64,000 nt of DNA. Origin: Azorinus chamasolen. Taxonomy: Eukaryota > Mollusca > Bivalvia > Cardiida > Solecurtidae. Position 1 is the first letter of the stretch. Each line of letters starts with the position of its first letter. Below the pieces are notes generated by a model. It saw only the letters and a program-made list of their open reading frames with translations. It was not told where the DNA came from and searched no databases. Positions 61,935 to 64,000 of this stretch are shown piece after piece. Position numbers and translations under genes: made by a program. Location: contig OY755241.1 in NCBI GenBank assembly GCA_963576725.1, positions 59,703,071 through 59,767,070 on the forward strand, written 5' to 3'.

Positions 61935-64000
61935 GTAAGTAGTTTAGTTATAACACATAAACGAATGGATAGTGGTGGTAAATGTGCGATATTAGAGAAG
62001 TAGGTTTCTGTTGTTTTTGTTGATTCTGTTGTGGATTTTTGAAACTCTATCAGCTGAATACCATACTCCGAGGCTATGAAATTGTTTGCTTGAATCTGAG
62101 ATCAAGCAAGCTCAGAATCTGACCAATCAGATACTGAATGGTCTCAGACTCAGAAGTTTTATAACCCTGGTCCCTGATGATAATGTATTATATGCAATAT
62201 ACATGTAGTTAATGTGCAATTCCCGCATATAAGGTTACAAATATCTGCGATATTTTGCTATATAATATGGTATCAAAAACATGATTGAGGCAGTTATAAT
62301 GAGTCAGAAAATGTATTGACCCTTTACTCCATGAATATTCATGTAAGAAATAATGAGGTTATAAATATTACTTAGATCAATTGTTATAGTAGACCATGAA
62401 CCGAGGAATCTTTGGCCATGGCAGAAACTAGAATCATATCTATGTAATATAATGAGCAAAAAGAGCAGATCCTGATCACACGGCTCCTTAATGTGCCGTC
62501 TGATCTTGGTCTACTCTGTTTGCAAATGTTAAGAAATACGTATTGATGGAGTAAATTGTTAAAGAGGCATACATTGTTGAAAGCAGAATTAGAATTCGTC
62601 TACATTAGGGCGGGCTGTTTGTTTGTTGTTCAATGTTTTCGGAGTGTTGTTAGAATTCCTTGTCTTTTCTTGTACAACTGTGCTGTGCACGCTAGCCGAT
62701 GAAGCAATGTGAAAAATGAATCCGATGATGACCTAGCGGTCGCTGCTTTAAATAATGCTCATATAACAGAACAACTGAAGTTTCGCTGATGAATAGCAAG
62801 TTTAACTGCACCAATTATTCGTTTGCATTATAAACATGAACTTAACGATTCAGAAATGCAACGTAGAGTAAACTCCGATATAACCCTTTACTCTATACGT
62901 ACAGCTTTATTTGCCTTTGCAAACAGAGTAGTCCCAGACCAGACGGCTCATACAGGACCAGTGGCTGCTCTGTTTGCTTAACCCATTTGCTCCCAATGGA
63001 TTCTTCCATGCTTATATATTGGATTAGTCTATCTTTTATCTAAGGGATGTCTGGTCTAAATTTTCATTCGTTTTGTTTTATATTGAATTTCCTATCAGCA
63101 ACCAGTGTAGACTGATCAGACGCCGCATTATGCGGCGTCTGATCAGAGTCTACACTGTTTGCCTACGTCCCATATATGGGATCGTGGGAGCAAATGGTTT
63201 AGAAATAGTATAAATATGATTCTATAGTTTATACTATGTCAAATTCTTCCAATGTCAATGCATCGTTACAGAAAAAATAATCTAATAAATATTCTTGATG
63301 CAATTATGTATGAATTCCCGTGTCTATGCGCCATTAAAAAACAATTTAATTTAAATATATGATGTCACTATTTCTTACATAAATGTTTACTCAGTAAAGG
63401 GATTATATAATCAATTTTGAAAAAACAACATTGAAACAATTCTCTCCTACTGACCCGTTTCGACACCTCTGTAAAAGTCAATTTTAAATTATTGTAGTAA
63501 ATAGAGCACGTGTCCAACAGGAGCAAATGCTCTATTTATAACATTCAAGGTTAAAAAACTACTCATTTCTAAAAAATATCATTTCATCCAGTAAATGCTC
63601 CTTTTGATAGATTTTTTCAAAGAGGATGGGTCTAAAATAGTTCAGGGGGTTAATGCATTTTGTTTTCTTTATTTACAGATATCGTGTATAATCAAACACT
63701 GTCCAAAATTTGAATATCTACATGGATCTGAGTGTAAGCCGATTTACAAACGTAGCGTAAGATACCGTGTACAGCTAATGATTCGGTTTTATCCGGTAGG
63801 TACCGTAAAGCTTTCCCATAACTTTATCCAGACCTTGCCCAACGTAACACAAACTGTGCTTAATCGACTTTCTGAAACGGGACGTAAGCGATATCTTTGG
63901 TTTTCCCTGTATGACATATATGTGAAGATAGACGAGGCCCCAATCTTCGATATGGACGCCATAAGAAAGGAATCAAATGAAAGCCCTAGTGTTCTCTATG
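60891..64000 (+). CDS. Secreted or membrane protein with somatomedin-B-like domain (5' part, runs off window)
   Basis: Exon 1 (60891-61934) joins in phase 0 to exon 2 (63679-64000 and beyond): 348 plus 107 codons. Residues 1-21 form a signal peptide (MFSLLTVLSLRVCFLTA). Cysteines 46-86 with CRCDEQCMNRGDCCPD (73-88) match the somatomedin-B signature. YKNIYCLDCNNG (165-176) and YKNVHCALCNGL (267-278) are a repeated module. At least six N-glycosylation sequons. This plan resembles large ectodomains of mollusc family-B/adhesion-like GPCRs, which would place seven membrane spans downstream; that is inference, since no transmembrane segment falls within the window. Confidence 0.7.
62055..62180. mobile_element. 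PalI fold-back element
   Basis: GAATCTGAGATCAAGC, then CAGAATCTGACCAATCAGAT, then the ATAACCCTGGTCCCTGA end. Arms shortened. Confidence 0.6.
62317..62562. mobile_element. PalA MITE (ACTCCATG subtype)
   Basis: TTGACCCTTTACTCCATGAA to GATGGAGTAAATTGTTAA. The terminal repeats here are about 17 bp. Tip worn to GCTCCTTAATGTGC. Confidence 0.75.
62880..63403. mobile_element. PalA split by PalN
   Basis: The left part ends CTGCTCTGTTTGC; PalN occupies 62978-63201; PalA resumes GAAATAGTATAAATATGATTC and ends GTAAAGGGATTA. Confidence 0.7.
62978..63201. mobile_element. PalN MITE, complete
   Basis: TTAACCCATTTGCTCCCAAT to GGGAGCAAATGGTTTA. Palindrome GATCAGACGCCGCATTATGC with complement. A half copy lies at 45702. 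Confidence 0.75.
63437..63653. mobile_element. PalB MITE ending 25 bp before exon 2
   Basis: Left end worn (CAATTCTCTCCTACTGACCC), right end CAGGGGGTTAA at 63653. The TTAAT at the end of the element fits the branch-site pattern yUnAy at the right distance from the acceptor. Confidence 0.7.
63679..64000 (+). CDS. SMB-domain gene exon 2 (partial)
   Basis: Acceptor TTTCTTTATTTACAG. Open throughout in phase 0, starting ISCIIKHCPKFEYLHGSECKP, and still open at the window edge. The C-P-x6-7-G-x2-C pattern resembles the cysteine pair just before the membrane part in family-B-like invertebrate receptors. Confidence 0.82.
   Translation, partial: MSCIIKHCPKFEYLHGSECKPIYKRSVRYRVQLMIRFYPVGTVKLSHNFIQTLPNVTQTVLNRLSETGRKRYLWFSLYDIYVKIDEAPIFDMDAIRKESNESPSVLY

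Overview
This is a gene-poor, repeat-dense piece of an animal nuclear genome. GT-AG introns, extracellular protein families, TA/TTAA-type short transposons and tandem-core repeats with TCTG/TCCG runs suggest a marine bivalve mollusc. That host call is inference. No prokaryotic, viral or organellar gene was recognised.

Two host genes are visible, both on the + strand. The first (1993-52743) can be assembled by hand from 13 exons: a signal-peptide exon, one WAP-type exon and ten sushi/CCP domains. Every junction is GT-AG, nearly all are phase 1, and the exons sum to 2145 nt, an open frame of 714 residues plus stop. The WAP-plus-CCP plan is that of nematode LEV-9, a secreted protein that helps cluster acetylcholine receptors; several metazoan sushi proteins are built similarly. 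The second gene starts at 60891 behind a TATA box at 60808 and leaves the window at 64000. It encodes a signal peptide, a somatomedin-B-like domain and two Y-K-N-x-x-C-x-x-C-N modules, a plan that suggests the ectodomain of a lophotrochozoan membrane receptor.

Intron 2 of the first gene holds a DNA transposon (about 18950-24020). Its DDE-like transposase is broken into five reading-frame segments and is surrounded by twelve copies of an ACGTGAC motif.

The rest is introns and intergenic DNA filled with about one hundred short palindromic elements (PalA to PalN here), larger non-autonomous transposons and simple tandem arrays (47-bp and 26/27-bp units among others). Many elements are nested, and the nesting shows TTAA and TA target duplications directly. 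Most of these families, whose ends are otherwise unrelated, carry the same 14-bp centre, GCTCCT-NN-AGGAGC. Some copies end only 17-46 bp before a splice acceptor. The coding exons themselves are free of these repeats.
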